Source: Bacteroidales bacterium UBA4231
GTDB taxonomy: Bacteria > Bacteroidota > Bacteroidia > Bacteroidales > UBA932
Length of the DNA stretch: 27,784 nt
Reading direction: 5' to 3'
Assembly (NCBI GenBank): GCA_002396335.1
Contig: DGXN01000035.1
Coordinates: forward strand, 14,350 to 42,133
In this document: positions 15,207 to 22,840 of the stretch, in pieces
Numbering within the stretch: the first letter of the stretch is position 1
Layout of the letters: each line of letters begins with the position of its first letter
The notes under the pieces: generated by a model
Database searches by the model: none
Told to the model about the DNA's origin: nothing
Seen by the model: only the letters and a program-made list of their open reading frames with translations
Made by a program: the position numbers and the translations under genes

Positions 15207-16463
15207 ATGAAAAGATTTTTTGCAATCTTCACCCTGGTCGCCGCAGCCCTTGCCATTGCAGCCTGCAGCGACAAGAAGAAGGAAAATGCGGAACCTCAGG
15301 GCCCCGCTGTGGTGGTAACGCTCAGCGAGTCCGAGCTTACCCTCACCAAGGATCAGACAGCCCAGCTCACCTGCAAGGCCGAAGGCCTGGGTGACGGCGC
15401 CGAGCTTTTCTGGCGCTCCCAGGATGCCGGCATTGTTACCGTCAAGGACGGTCTGGTGACGCCGGTTGCCGGCGGCCGGACGCAGGTCATTGCGGGCTGG
15501 CACCAGTACCGCGACACCTGTGATGTGTTTGTCGACGTTCCCCTGGAAGGCATTGTCCTGAATGTGGAAGAGCGTGAACTCAAGCTGGGAAAAACCTTCA
15601 AGATGAAGGCTTCGGGTTCCCCCGAGGACTTTACCGACAGCTGGGACCTGAAATGGTCGTCCAGTAATACTTCCGTCGCCACCGTCGACGAGGAGGGGGT
15701 CGTGACCGGCCTTGCCGAGGGTGACGCCGTCATCACGGCGACAGTGGGTTCTGTCAGCGCCAGCGCCACTATCAAGGTGCGTGAGAAGATATCGGCCCTT
15801 GTGCAGACCGCTGCCAACATCAAGGGCATCTACTTCGAACTGCCCCGCAACTGGGTCTCCAACCAGACTGTGCTCACCTTCGAGTGCCTGATGCGCGGGG
15901 ACGCCTTCAAGGGCGGCAACGGGTCGGCCGTGAACTCGCTGTTCGGCGTGGAGGGCTACTGGCTCCTGAGAATCGGTGACGTGGCCCCGCTGGCCGACAA
16001 TCAGCTGGAAGTCGCCGGCGGCAACTGGCAGACCCAGGCTAAGTTCGACGCCGGAGAATGGTATCACCTGGCCGTGGTCTGGGACTATCCCAACCGGAAG
16101 GGTTATCTGTACCTGAACGGCGAACTGCTGGAAGAGCACAATATCTCTGCCCAGGCCCGTATCGCCGGTACCAACAGCCAGAAGTGCCGTATCGGCGCCT
16201 CTTACCTGGACGGCTCCACGAACAACCGTTACTTCGACGGCGCAGTGGCCGAAATGAGGGTATGGAATGTCGTGCGCACGGCCGAAGAGATTGCCGAGCA
16301 CATGTACGAGTACGACACCGAAGAGCTGGGCACCGCAGGTCTGCTGGCCTACTGGAAGTTCAACGAAGGGGAAGGCAACACCGTGGCTGACCACTCCGGC
16401 CACAACCACCCTGTCACCTCCATCGGCGGCGACATTACCTGGGAAGACGTGGCCCTGCCGTAA
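15207..16463 (+). CDS. BIG2-BIG2-LamG lipoprotein (only in locus 1)
   Basis: This 418-residue lipoprotein has lipobox IAAC (Cys20) followed by SDKKKEN. Residues ~35-110 and ~112-192 are two bacterial Ig-like (BIG2) domains; the second has the classic WSSSNTSVATVDEEGVVTGL. Residues ~205-400 are a LamG-like domain with EWYHLAVVWDYPNRKGYLYLNG, AVAEMRVWNVVRTAEEI and LLAYWKFNEGEG. The BIG2 pair probably acts as a stalk that holds the lectin-like domain away from the membrane. It is the last gene of locus 1 and is followed by an intrinsic terminator. Locus 2 has no counterpart, so it may widen substrate range or reach. It starts 12 bases after the DUF1573 stop. Confidence 0.87.
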   Translation: MKRFFAIFTLVAAALAIAACSDKKKENAEPQGPAVVVTLSESELTLTKDQTAQLTCKAEGLGDGAELFWRSQDAGIVTVKDGLVTPVAGGRTQVIAGWHQYRDTCDVFVDVPLEGIVLNVEERELKLGKTFKMKASGSPEDFTDSWDLKWSSSNTSVATVDEEGVVTGLAEGDAVITATVGSVSASATIKVREKISALVQTAANIKGIYFELPRNWVSNQTVLTFECLMRGDAFKGGNGSAVNSLFGVEGYWLLRIGDVAPLADNQLEVAGGNWQTQAKFDAGEWYHLAVVWDYPNRKGYLYLNGELLEEHNISAQARIAGTNSQKCRIGASYLDGSTNNRYFDGAVAEMRVWNVVRTAEEIAEHMYEYDTEELGTAGLLAYWKFNEGEGNTVADHSGHNHPVTSIGGDITWEDVALP

Positions 16464-16484
16464 CCGGTACTTCCTATTGTTTCT

Positions 16485-16519
16485 AAAGCTCCGTCCCGAA
16501 AGGGCGGGGCTTTTTATTT
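16485..16519 (+). terminator. Intrinsic terminator of glycan locus 1
   Basis: AAAGCTCCGTCCC, loop GAAA, then GGGCGGGGCTTT forms a stable stem with one bulged U and one G-U pair. A T-rich tract (TTTTTATTT) follows. It lies 22 bases after the last stop of locus 1 and before the locus 2 promoter, so the two loci are separate transcription units. Confidence 0.88.
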
Positions 16520-16527
16520 GTTAGGAT

Positions 16528-16607
16528 TTTTCAGTTTATGCTAAAATAATCTAATAAAACTTTAGCGTTAAAATGTTTTTGCGTTTTAAATATTAATACT
16601 ATCTTTG
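16528..16607 (+). promoter_or_regulatory. Promoter and operator-like elements of glycan locus 2
   Basis: The -33 box TTTG (16578-16581) and the -7 box TATCTTTG (16600-16607) are 18 bases apart. TTTAGCGTTAAAATG starts at 16561, 39 bases before the -7 box, as in locus 1. A second copy (TTTATGCTAAAAT) lies at 16535-16547, preceded by TTTTCAG, which also precedes the palindrome in locus 1. Two copies spaced by about two to three helical turns look like a dimeric regulator site. Confidence 0.65.
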
Positions 16608-16663
16608 CGCCCGACAACGAACCAAAACCTCAACTAACATAGTATTAACCAATTCTTAAACTA

Positions 16664-19600
16664 ATGTGTAACAACAGCTTACGTAAAGTATGCCTCGTAG
16701 TTGCATCGTTGTTCCTCTCCGCTGCACTGGCGTTTGCCCAGGGTGGCGGACGAGTTGTATCCGGTCAGGTAGTTGACCAGAACAACGATCCGCTCATCGG
16801 GGCCGGCGTAGTTGTCGAGGGCCAGAGCACCATCGGTGCCGTGACGGACTTCGACGGTAACTACACCCTGACCGTTCCTGAAAATGCCACGCAGCTTCGT
16901 TATTCCTACATCGGGATGACGGACCAGGTCGTGGATATCGCAGGCCGTACGGTTATCAATGTCACGCTGGTCGAAGACGGCAACCTCCTGGAGGGCGTCG
17001 TCGTGACGGCACTGGGTATCCGCAAGGAAGCCAAAGCCCTTTCCTACAATGTGCAGGAAATCAAATCGGCCGAACTGACCACTGTCAAGGATGCCAACTT
17101 CATGAACACCCTCGCCGGCAAGGTGGCGGGCGTTCAGATCAACTCCAGCTCTGCCGGTATCGGCGGCGGCGTGAAGGTGGTGATGCGTGGCGCAAAGTCC
17201 ATTTCCAACAACAACAATGCCCTGTATGTGATCGACGGTATTCCGATGCCCTCCCTCCAGACCGGCCAGCCTGAAGACTATTTCAGCGGCATGGGCCAGT
17301 CGGGTGACGGCGCTTCCATGATCAACCCCGAGGACATCGAGAACATCTCCGTCCTCAGCGGTGCGGCGGCATCGGCCCTGTATGGCAGCGAGGCGCAGAA
17401 TGGTGTCATCCTGATCACCACCAAGAAAGGTGAGGACGGACAGCTGCGCGTGTCTTACTCCAACAGCACGTCCTTCTACAGCCCGTTCGTGACGCCGGAA
17501 TTCCAGAACACCTACGGCGCCGCTCCCGGTGAATTCAAGTCCTGGGGCAACAAGCTGGCCGTTCCCAGCAGCTACAATCCGCTGGATTTCTTCCAGACCG
17601 GCTACAATACCACGAATGCCGTGACGGTGTCCTCCGGAAACGAGAAGAACCAGACCTTCCTCTCCATGGCTGCGACCAATGCCGAGGGTATCGTCCCCAA
17701 CAACGCCCTCAACCGCTACAACTTCGCGATTCGCAATACGACTAAACTCACTGAAAAACTTCGCCTGGACCTCGCTGCCATGTTCATGAACATCCATGAG
17801 CAGAACATGGTGTCCGAGGGTCAGTACATGAATCCGATCGTAGCCACTTATCTGCTTTCTCCGAGCTACAGCCTGGGTACCTACCAGCTCTTCGAGATGT
17901 ACGACGAGTCCCGCGGCTTCAAGACCCAGTACTGGCCTTGGGGCAACCAGGGTCTTGGCCTGCAGAACCCTTACTGGACCATCAACCGCGACAATCTGGT
18001 GAATACCAAGAACCGTTTCATGATCAACGGCGGACTCACCTATGAAATCGTGAAGGGCCTGTCCCTGAGCGGCCGCGCCAAGATGGACTACACGTCCGGC
18101 CTTTACGAAAAGAAGTATTCGGCCTCTACGGACGGTGTTTTCGCAGAGAAATTCGGCTTCTATCAGAAGAATGACGAGATTACCCGCCAGATTTATGCCG
18201 ACGTCATGCTGAACCTGGACAAGCGCTTCGGCGACTTCACCCTCGTGGGCGCTGCCGGTGCTTCCTTCCAGGATGTGAATTACAAGTTCTTCTCCGTAGG
18301 CGGCAACCTCAATTCGGTGGCCAACCTCTTCACCCTGCGGAACCTGAACGTGGCCAGCATCAAACCCGACGAGAGCCAGTACCACGACCAGGTTCAGAGC
18401 CTGTTCGCCACCGCCCAGCTGGGCTGGCAGAGCAAACTCTACCTGGATGTGACCGGCCGTATGGACTGGGCTTCCGCCCTTGCCGGAACCGGCGCCAGCT
18501 ACGTGGCCTATCCTTCCGTGGGTCTGACGGCCATCCTGACCGACCTGATCCCCGGCATCAAGGGCAACTTCCTGTCCTTCCTCAAACTCCGCGGGTCTTA
18601 CAGTGAGGTAGGTAACGCTCCCAAGCGTTTCATCCCCTTCCAGAGCTATCCGCTCGAATCGGGTACTCCCGCCACCTCCACGACCTATCCCAACAGCGAC
18701 ATCAAGCCTGAGCGCACGAATGCATGGGAAGTGGGTCTCGAAAGCCATTTCTGGGAAGACAAGATCAACCTGAATGTATCCCTGTATAAGACTTCCACGT
18801 TCAACCAGCTCTTCAACCCGGCCCTTCCCAGCTCGTCCGGTTACAGCTCCATCTATATCAATGGCGGCCAGATCGACAACAAGGGTATCGAGGTGAACCT
18901 GAGCGTGAACCAGCCCATCGGCCGTGTCATGTGGAATTCTACGCTTACCTATTCCGCCAACCGGAACAAGGTGGTCCAGCTGCTGAAGCCCACCACCCTT
19001 TCCAACGGAATCGAGATCTCCCAGGATCACCTGACGCTGGTGGATCTGGGCAGTGTCAAGACCATGATTACCGAAGGCGGCTCCATGGGTGACCTCTATG
19101 TCACTTCCCTCCAGGAAGACAACCGCGGCTACATCTATGTGGACTACCAGACCAACGAGGTCATGAAGTCCTCCAACGCCGGTCCCTACAAGGACGGTTA
19201 TATCTATGCCGGCAACTCCCAGCCCAAGCACAACATCGGCTGGCGCAACTCCTTCTCCTGGAACGGCCTCAGCCTGAACTTCCTCGTCAGCGCCCGTCTG
19301 GGCGGTGTGGGCGTGTCCCTCACCCAGGGCCTGATGGATGCCTACGGCACCTCCAAGGTCAGTGCCGATGCCCGTGACGCCGGCGGTGTCATGGTGAACG
19401 GCGGCCTGGTCCCCGCTGCACAGAAATACTACGAGTTCGTCGGTTCCGGTATCGGCAGCATGTATGTCTACGATGCCACCAACGTCCGTCTGCAGGAACT
19501 CTCCCTGGGTTATGATATCCCGGTGAACAAGTGGGTTTCCTGGATGCAGAACCTGAATGTGGCTTTCATCGGCCATAACCTCCTGATGTTCTACTGCAAG

Positions 19601-20188
19601 GCTCCTTACGATCCGCAGCTCACCGCCTCCACCGCTACCGGCTTCGACGGCATGGATTACTTCATGCTGCCCAGCATGCGCAGCCTGGGCTTCTCCGCCA
19701 AGGTCACCTTCGGCACCAACGCCAAGAAGGCCGACGTGGAAGTCCCCGCTTACGTAGCCCCCTACGTGGCCGCAGAACCCAAAGTGGTTGAGAAAGTGGT
19801 CGAGAAGGTCGTGGAGAAGGAAGTCGTGAAAGAAGTCGTGAAGGAAGTCGCTCCCAAGGGCAGCGTCTACCAGGAAGACATCAACTTCACCATCGGCAAG
19901 GCCACCCTGGCCGAAGACGAAATCTTCAAGCTGGGCCGCATCTTCCAGACCCTGGAAGCCTACCCGGATGCCAAGATCACCGTCACCGGTTATGCCGACA
20001 CGGCCACCGGTTCCGCCGAAACCAACCGCCGTCTCTCCGCCCAGCGCGTAGAGAATGTCTCCAAGAAGCTGCAGGAAGCCGGTATCCCTGCTTCCCGCAT
20101 CACCGTGAAAGTGGGCGAGGGTGACTGGAATGCCTCCGCATCTCCGGAAGCCAACCGCCGTGTCACTGTCAGTATCGTTAACGAATAA
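16664..20188 (+). CDS. SusC-like TonB-dependent transporter with C-terminal OmpA domain (locus 2)
   Basis: This 1174-residue paralogue of the locus 1 transporter has the same order: signal peptide (1 to ~25), carboxypeptidase-regulatory-like domain (~30-105), TonB box EGVVVTALG (110-118), plug, and barrel ending GFSAKVTF (Phe1016). A linker of repeated VVEK and VVKE units (~1023-1065) precedes the OmpA-like domain (1066-1174). The domain differs from the locus 1 copy at about 12 of 109 positions by my count. The OmpA ligand pair corresponds to Asp1112 and Arg1128. The barrel, in contrast, is clearly diverged (for example in the plug loops and extracellular stretches), which suggests a different glycan. 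The ATG at 16664 follows an A-rich leader without a Shine-Dalgarno site, as is common in Bacteroidota. Confidence 0.95.
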   Translation: MCNNSLRKVCLVVASLFLSAALAFAQGGGRVVSGQVVDQNNDPLIGAGVVVEGQSTIGAVTDFDGNYTLTVPENATQLRYSYIGMTDQVVDIAGRTVINVTLVEDGNLLEGVVVTALGIRKEAKALSYNVQEIKSAELTTVKDANFMNTLAGKVAGVQINSSSAGIGGGVKVVMRGAKSISNNNNALYVIDGIPMPSLQTGQPEDYFSGMGQSGDGASMINPEDIENISVLSGAAASALYGSEAQNGVILITTKKGEDGQLRVSYSNSTSFYSPFVTPEFQNTYGAAPGEFKSWGNKLAVPSSYNPLDFFQTGYNTTNAVTVSSGNEKNQTFLSMAATNAEGIVPNNALNRYNFAIRNTTKLTEKLRLDLAAMFMNIHEQNMVSEGQYMNPIVATYLLSPSYSLGTYQLFEMYDESRGFKTQYWPWGNQGLGLQNPYWTINRDNLVNTKNRFMINGGLTYEIVKGLSLSGRAKMDYTSGLYEKKYSASTDGVFAEKFGFYQKNDEITRQIYADVMLNLDKRFGDFTLVGAAGASFQDVNYKFFSVGGNLNSVANLFTLRNLNVASIKPDESQYHDQVQSLFATAQLGWQSKLYLDVTGRMDWASALAGTGASYVAYPSVGLTAILTDLIPGIKGNFLSFLKLRGSYSEVGNAPKRFIPFQSYPLESGTPATSTTYPNSDIKPERTNAWEVGLESHFWEDKINLNVSLYKTSTFNQLFNPALPSSSGYSSIYINGGQIDNKGIEVNLSVNQPIGRVMWNSTLTYSANRNKVVQLLKPTTLSNGIEISQDHLTLVDLGSVKTMITEGGSMGDLYVTSLQEDNRGYIYVDYQTNEVMKSSNAGPYKDGYIYAGNSQPKHNIGWRNSFSWNGLSLNFLVSARLGGVGVSLTQGLMDAYGTSKVSADARDAGGVMVNGGLVPAAQKYYEFVGSGIGSMYVYDATNVRLQELSLGYDIPVNKWVSWMQNLNVAFIGHNLLMFYCKAPYDPQLTASTATGFDGMDYFMLPSMRSLGFSAKVTFGTNAKKADVEVPAYVAPYVAAEPKVVEKVVEKVVEKEVVKEVVKEVAPKGSVYQEDINFTIGKATLAEDEIFKLGRIFQTLEAYPDAKITVTGYADTATGSAETNRRLSAQRVENVSKKLQEAGIPASRITVKVGEGDWNASASPEANRRVTVSIVNE
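19785..19855 (+). repeat. Val-Glu-Lys codon repeat in the SusC-2 linker
   Basis: Tandem GTGGTCGAGAAG-like and GTCGTGAAAGAA-like units encode four-residue VVEK/VVKE repeats joining barrel and OmpA domain. The unit number differs from locus 1. Confidence 0.6.
20033..20097 (+). repeat. 65-bp identical repeat, copy 2 (OmpA-domain coding)
   Basis: Identical to 9163-9227; see that entry for interpretation. The two copies lie in direct orientation 10,870 bases apart, so recombination between them could delete or duplicate one locus. Confidence 0.85.
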
Positions 20189-20193
20189 GGAGG
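20187..20193 (+). promoter_or_regulatory. Strong Shine-Dalgarno site before SusD-2
   Basis: AAGGAGG overlaps the SusC-2 stop and lies 9 bases before the SusD-2 ATG at 20203, the same arrangement as in locus 1. Confidence 0.7.
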
Positions 20194-20202
20194 ACAAGGA
20201 CT

Positions 20203-21783
20203 ATGAAAAAGACATTTTCCCTGATTGCTCTCTCAGTCATCGCTTTGCTCTCTTCGTGTACTGCCCGGTTCGAGGAGTTCAATCACAATCCTGATGAGGC
20301 CACTGCCGACCAGATGCAGTACGACAACCTCAATACCGGCGCTTACTTCGCGCAGATGGAAAGAGGTGTCTTCGCCATCGGCGAGAACATGGGCGGCCGC
20401 TATCAGATCACCCAGGCCCTGGAAGGGGACCTGTTCGCCAGCTATTTCGCTGCCATTACTTCCTGGGGTTATGCTCCCAGCAACAATGACCACTATGCCC
20501 TGTACTACGGCTGGTACGACGCTCCTTTCAACGATGCATACGAAAAGATCATGCAGCCTTGGAAGGCCATCTACGACGCTACCGACGAATTCTCTCCCGC
20601 CCGCGCCATGGCTACGGTCATCAAGGTCTTCGCCATGCAGCGTATCACCGACATGTACGGCCCCATTCCCTACAGCAAGTTCGGAACCGCCGTTCAGGTA
20701 GAATACGACTCCCAGGAGGCGGTTTACGAGCAGATGTTCGAAGAGATCGCCGCCGCCATCGACGTCCTGACTGAATATGCCAACAACAATTCCGCCGCTT
20801 ACCTGGCCGACTATGACAATGTCTACGGCGGCAATGTGAGCAAGTGGATCAAGTTCGCCAACACGGTCCGTCTGAGAATGGCCATGCGCGTTTCCAACGT
20901 GGCCGAAGAGAAAGCCAAGGCCGAGATTGAAGCCGCTGTCGGCAATGCCTATGGCCTGATGGCCTCCAAGGACGACGATGCCGCCGTCCACCAGAGCGCC
21001 GTCCTTACGTTCCGTCATCCCCTTTGGGAGATCGGTACCAGCTGGGACGACGAGCACATGAGCGCCACCATGGACTGCTACCTCAATGGTTATAACGATC
21101 CCCGTGTCGCCGCTTACTTCCAGCCTGCCGTCAGCTCCGGCCTGTACAAAGGCGTGCGCAACGGTATCTCCCGGGTCAACAAGAACAACTATCTGAACAA
21201 TTCTTCCCGTCCCAACTTCGTGCAGAACAGCGACATGCATTGGATGCACGCTGCCGAGGCTTATTTCCTGATGGCCGAAGCCAAGCTCCGCTTCGATATC
21301 GGCGACCTTTCCGTAAAGGAATACTATGAGGCCGGTATCGCCGCCTCCTTCGCTTCCGCAGGGGTTTCCGGCGCAGATGCATACATGTCCAACAGCACCA
21401 ACCTCCCGCTCGCTTCCTTCACGGATCCCTACAACAACCGCTCGACAAGCGTCTCCGACATGCTTTCCATGCTTCCGGTTGCCTGGGATGAAGAAGCCGA
21501 CGAGGATACCATGCTGGAACGCATCATGGTCCAGAAGTGGATTGCCCTGTATCCTGACGGGCAGGAAGCCTGGAGCGAAATGCGCCGTACCGGTTATCCG
21601 GGCTGGGTCCGTATCAGCTCTTACTCGAACCAGACGGAGGTGGCCAGCGGCGAGATGATCTCCCGCCTCAAATTCCCCTCCACCGAGTATGACAACAACT
21701 CGAAGAACACGCAGGCTGCCGTCACCCTCCTCGGAGGCAATGATTCCGCCGGTACCCGTCTGTGGTGGGATGTTAAAAGATAA
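20203..21783 (+). CDS. SusD-like surface glycan-binding lipoprotein (locus 2)
   Basis: This 526-residue lipoprotein is the partner of SusC-2. The signal peptide ends LSSC (Cys19), followed by TARFEEFNHNPDEAT, the usual mature start of this SusD group; the EE pair fits a surface-export signal. Shared signatures with SusD-1 are MYGPIPYS, YDSQEAVYEQMF, KWIKFANTVRLRMAMR, EAWSEMRRTGYP and the C-terminal TRLWWD. Between these blocks the two proteins differ substantially, as expected if they bind different glycans. It begins 14 bases after the SusC-2 stop and ends 14 bases before the GH18 gene. Confidence 0.94.
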   Translation: MKKTFSLIALSVIALLSSCTARFEEFNHNPDEATADQMQYDNLNTGAYFAQMERGVFAIGENMGGRYQITQALEGDLFASYFAAITSWGYAPSNNDHYALYYGWYDAPFNDAYEKIMQPWKAIYDATDEFSPARAMATVIKVFAMQRITDMYGPIPYSKFGTAVQVEYDSQEAVYEQMFEEIAAAIDVLTEYANNNSAAYLADYDNVYGGNVSKWIKFANTVRLRMAMRVSNVAEEKAKAEIEAAVGNAYGLMASKDDDAAVHQSAVLTFRHPLWEIGTSWDDEHMSATMDCYLNGYNDPRVAAYFQPAVSSGLYKGVRNGISRVNKNNYLNNSSRPNFVQNSDMHWMHAAEAYFLMAEAKLRFDIGDLSVKEYYEAGIAASFASAGVSGADAYMSNSTNLPLASFTDPYNNRSTSVSDMLSMLPVAWDEEADEDTMLERIMVQKWIALYPDGQEAWSEMRRTGYPGWVRISSYSNQTEVASGEMISRLKFPSTEYDNNSKNTQAAVTLLGGNDSAGTRLWWDVKR

Positions 21784-21797
21784 AACAAGTTCGTAAA

Positions 21798-22826
21798 ATG
21801 AAAGCAATCAAATATATTTTTGCCGCTCTGGCCGCCGCAGTCCTGGTGGCTTCCTGCGACACGAAGATAGAACCCCTTGCTATCCAGAAGCCGAACCACT
21901 ATACCGACGCCTACTACGAGAACCTGCGTGAGTGGAAGTCCACTCCGCACGAAGTCTCCTATATGTACTTCGCACAGTGGAGCGCCCAGAACTCCATGGC
22001 CATCCGTTTCGACGGTCTGCCGGACAGCCTGGACATCGCTTCGGTATGGGGCGGCGGTATCCCTCCCCAGGAGAATACCAAACTCTGGGAGCAGCTCCGC
22101 TGGGCCCAGCAGGTCCAGGGGACCAAGATCATCTACGTGGCCATTGTCCGTCTTTGGGCGGAAGATGATTCCCACGACTTCAAACAGGCCCTGAACGCCG
22201 CCGAGGCCATGCCTCAGGACACGGCCGAGGAACGTCAGGCCCGCGAAGAGAAAATCGGCGAAGCCATCGACATGTACGCCATGTACTATGTGGACCAGAT
22301 CTTCAAAGCCAAGCTGGACGGCTTCGATGCCGACTATGAGCCGGAAGGCGACAAGCTGAACGGCGAGTATTTCGTCCGCTTCATGAAGAAGCTCGGCGAA
22401 TACATGGGCCCGAACCCCGACCAGACCAAGGAAGAGCGCCTGGCCCTGATCCAGGAGCGCTTCGGCAAGGAAGAGACCGACGTGAACAAGATCCTCATGT
22501 ACGACGGCACCGGCCGCACCGAACCCGGCCTGCATCCGTACGTGGACTACTATGTGCACCAGAACTATGGCGGTTATACCCCCTCCAAGCGCGGTGACAC
22601 GCCTACCGAGAAGACCATCTACTGCGTCAACTGGGGTGACAACTGGAACAAGAATGTCCCCGAGCAGATGATTACCCAGGCTTCCTGGGAGCCCGAAGAA
22701 GGCCACAAGGGCGGATTCGGCGCCTACTACGGTCAGCGTGACTACTTCATCACTGAATCCAATCCGGAACCCTACTGGCTGTTCCGCCATTGCATTCAGA
22801 TCCAGAATCCTGCAGTTACCAAATAA
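21798..22826 (+). CDS. GH18 endo-beta-N-acetylglucosaminidase-like lipoprotein (locus 2)
   Basis: This 342-residue GH18 enzyme has lipobox VASC (Cys20), so it is anchored in the envelope and probably surface exposed. The catalytic motif DGFDADYE spans Asp174 to Glu181 (Asp179 assisting, Glu181 acid). The N-terminal block IEPLAIQKPNHYTDAYYENL and GLPDSLDIASVWGGG match the BT3987-type GH18 group. The C-terminal GGFGAYYGQRDYFITES matches the locus 1 paralogue. It lacks the Ala-rich insert of that protein and is close to the compact catalytic-domain size. It has no fused carbohydrate-binding module, so binding is presumably supplied by the neighbouring lipoproteins. N-glycan core cleavage is the likely reaction; another GlcNAc-beta-1,4 substrate is possible. 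Confidence 0.93.
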   Translation: MKAIKYIFAALAAAVLVASCDTKIEPLAIQKPNHYTDAYYENLREWKSTPHEVSYMYFAQWSAQNSMAIRFDGLPDSLDIASVWGGGIPPQENTKLWEQLRWAQQVQGTKIIYVAIVRLWAEDDSHDFKQALNAAEAMPQDTAEERQAREEKIGEAIDMYAMYYVDQIFKAKLDGFDADYEPEGDKLNGEYFVRFMKKLGEYMGPNPDQTKEERLALIQERFGKEETDVNKILMYDGTGRTEPGLHPYVDYYVHQNYGGYTPSKRGDTPTEKTIYCVNWGDNWNKNVPEQMITQASWEPEEGHKGGFGAYYGQRDYFITESNPEPYWLFRHCIQIQNPAVTK

Positions 22827-22840
22827 CGGGAGGAAGCCAA

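Noticed and set aside
16464..16663. Possible small gene or mobile element remnant between the two loci
   Set aside because: The gap is fully explained by a terminator, the shared regulatory element, the promoter and an A-rich leader; there are no element-like ends or target duplications.
22790..22840. N-terminal extension of the duplicated DUF1735 lipoprotein
   Set aside because: It lies inside the GH18 gene and would precede the signal peptide; the ATG at 22841 has a ribosome-binding site and a proper signal sequence.
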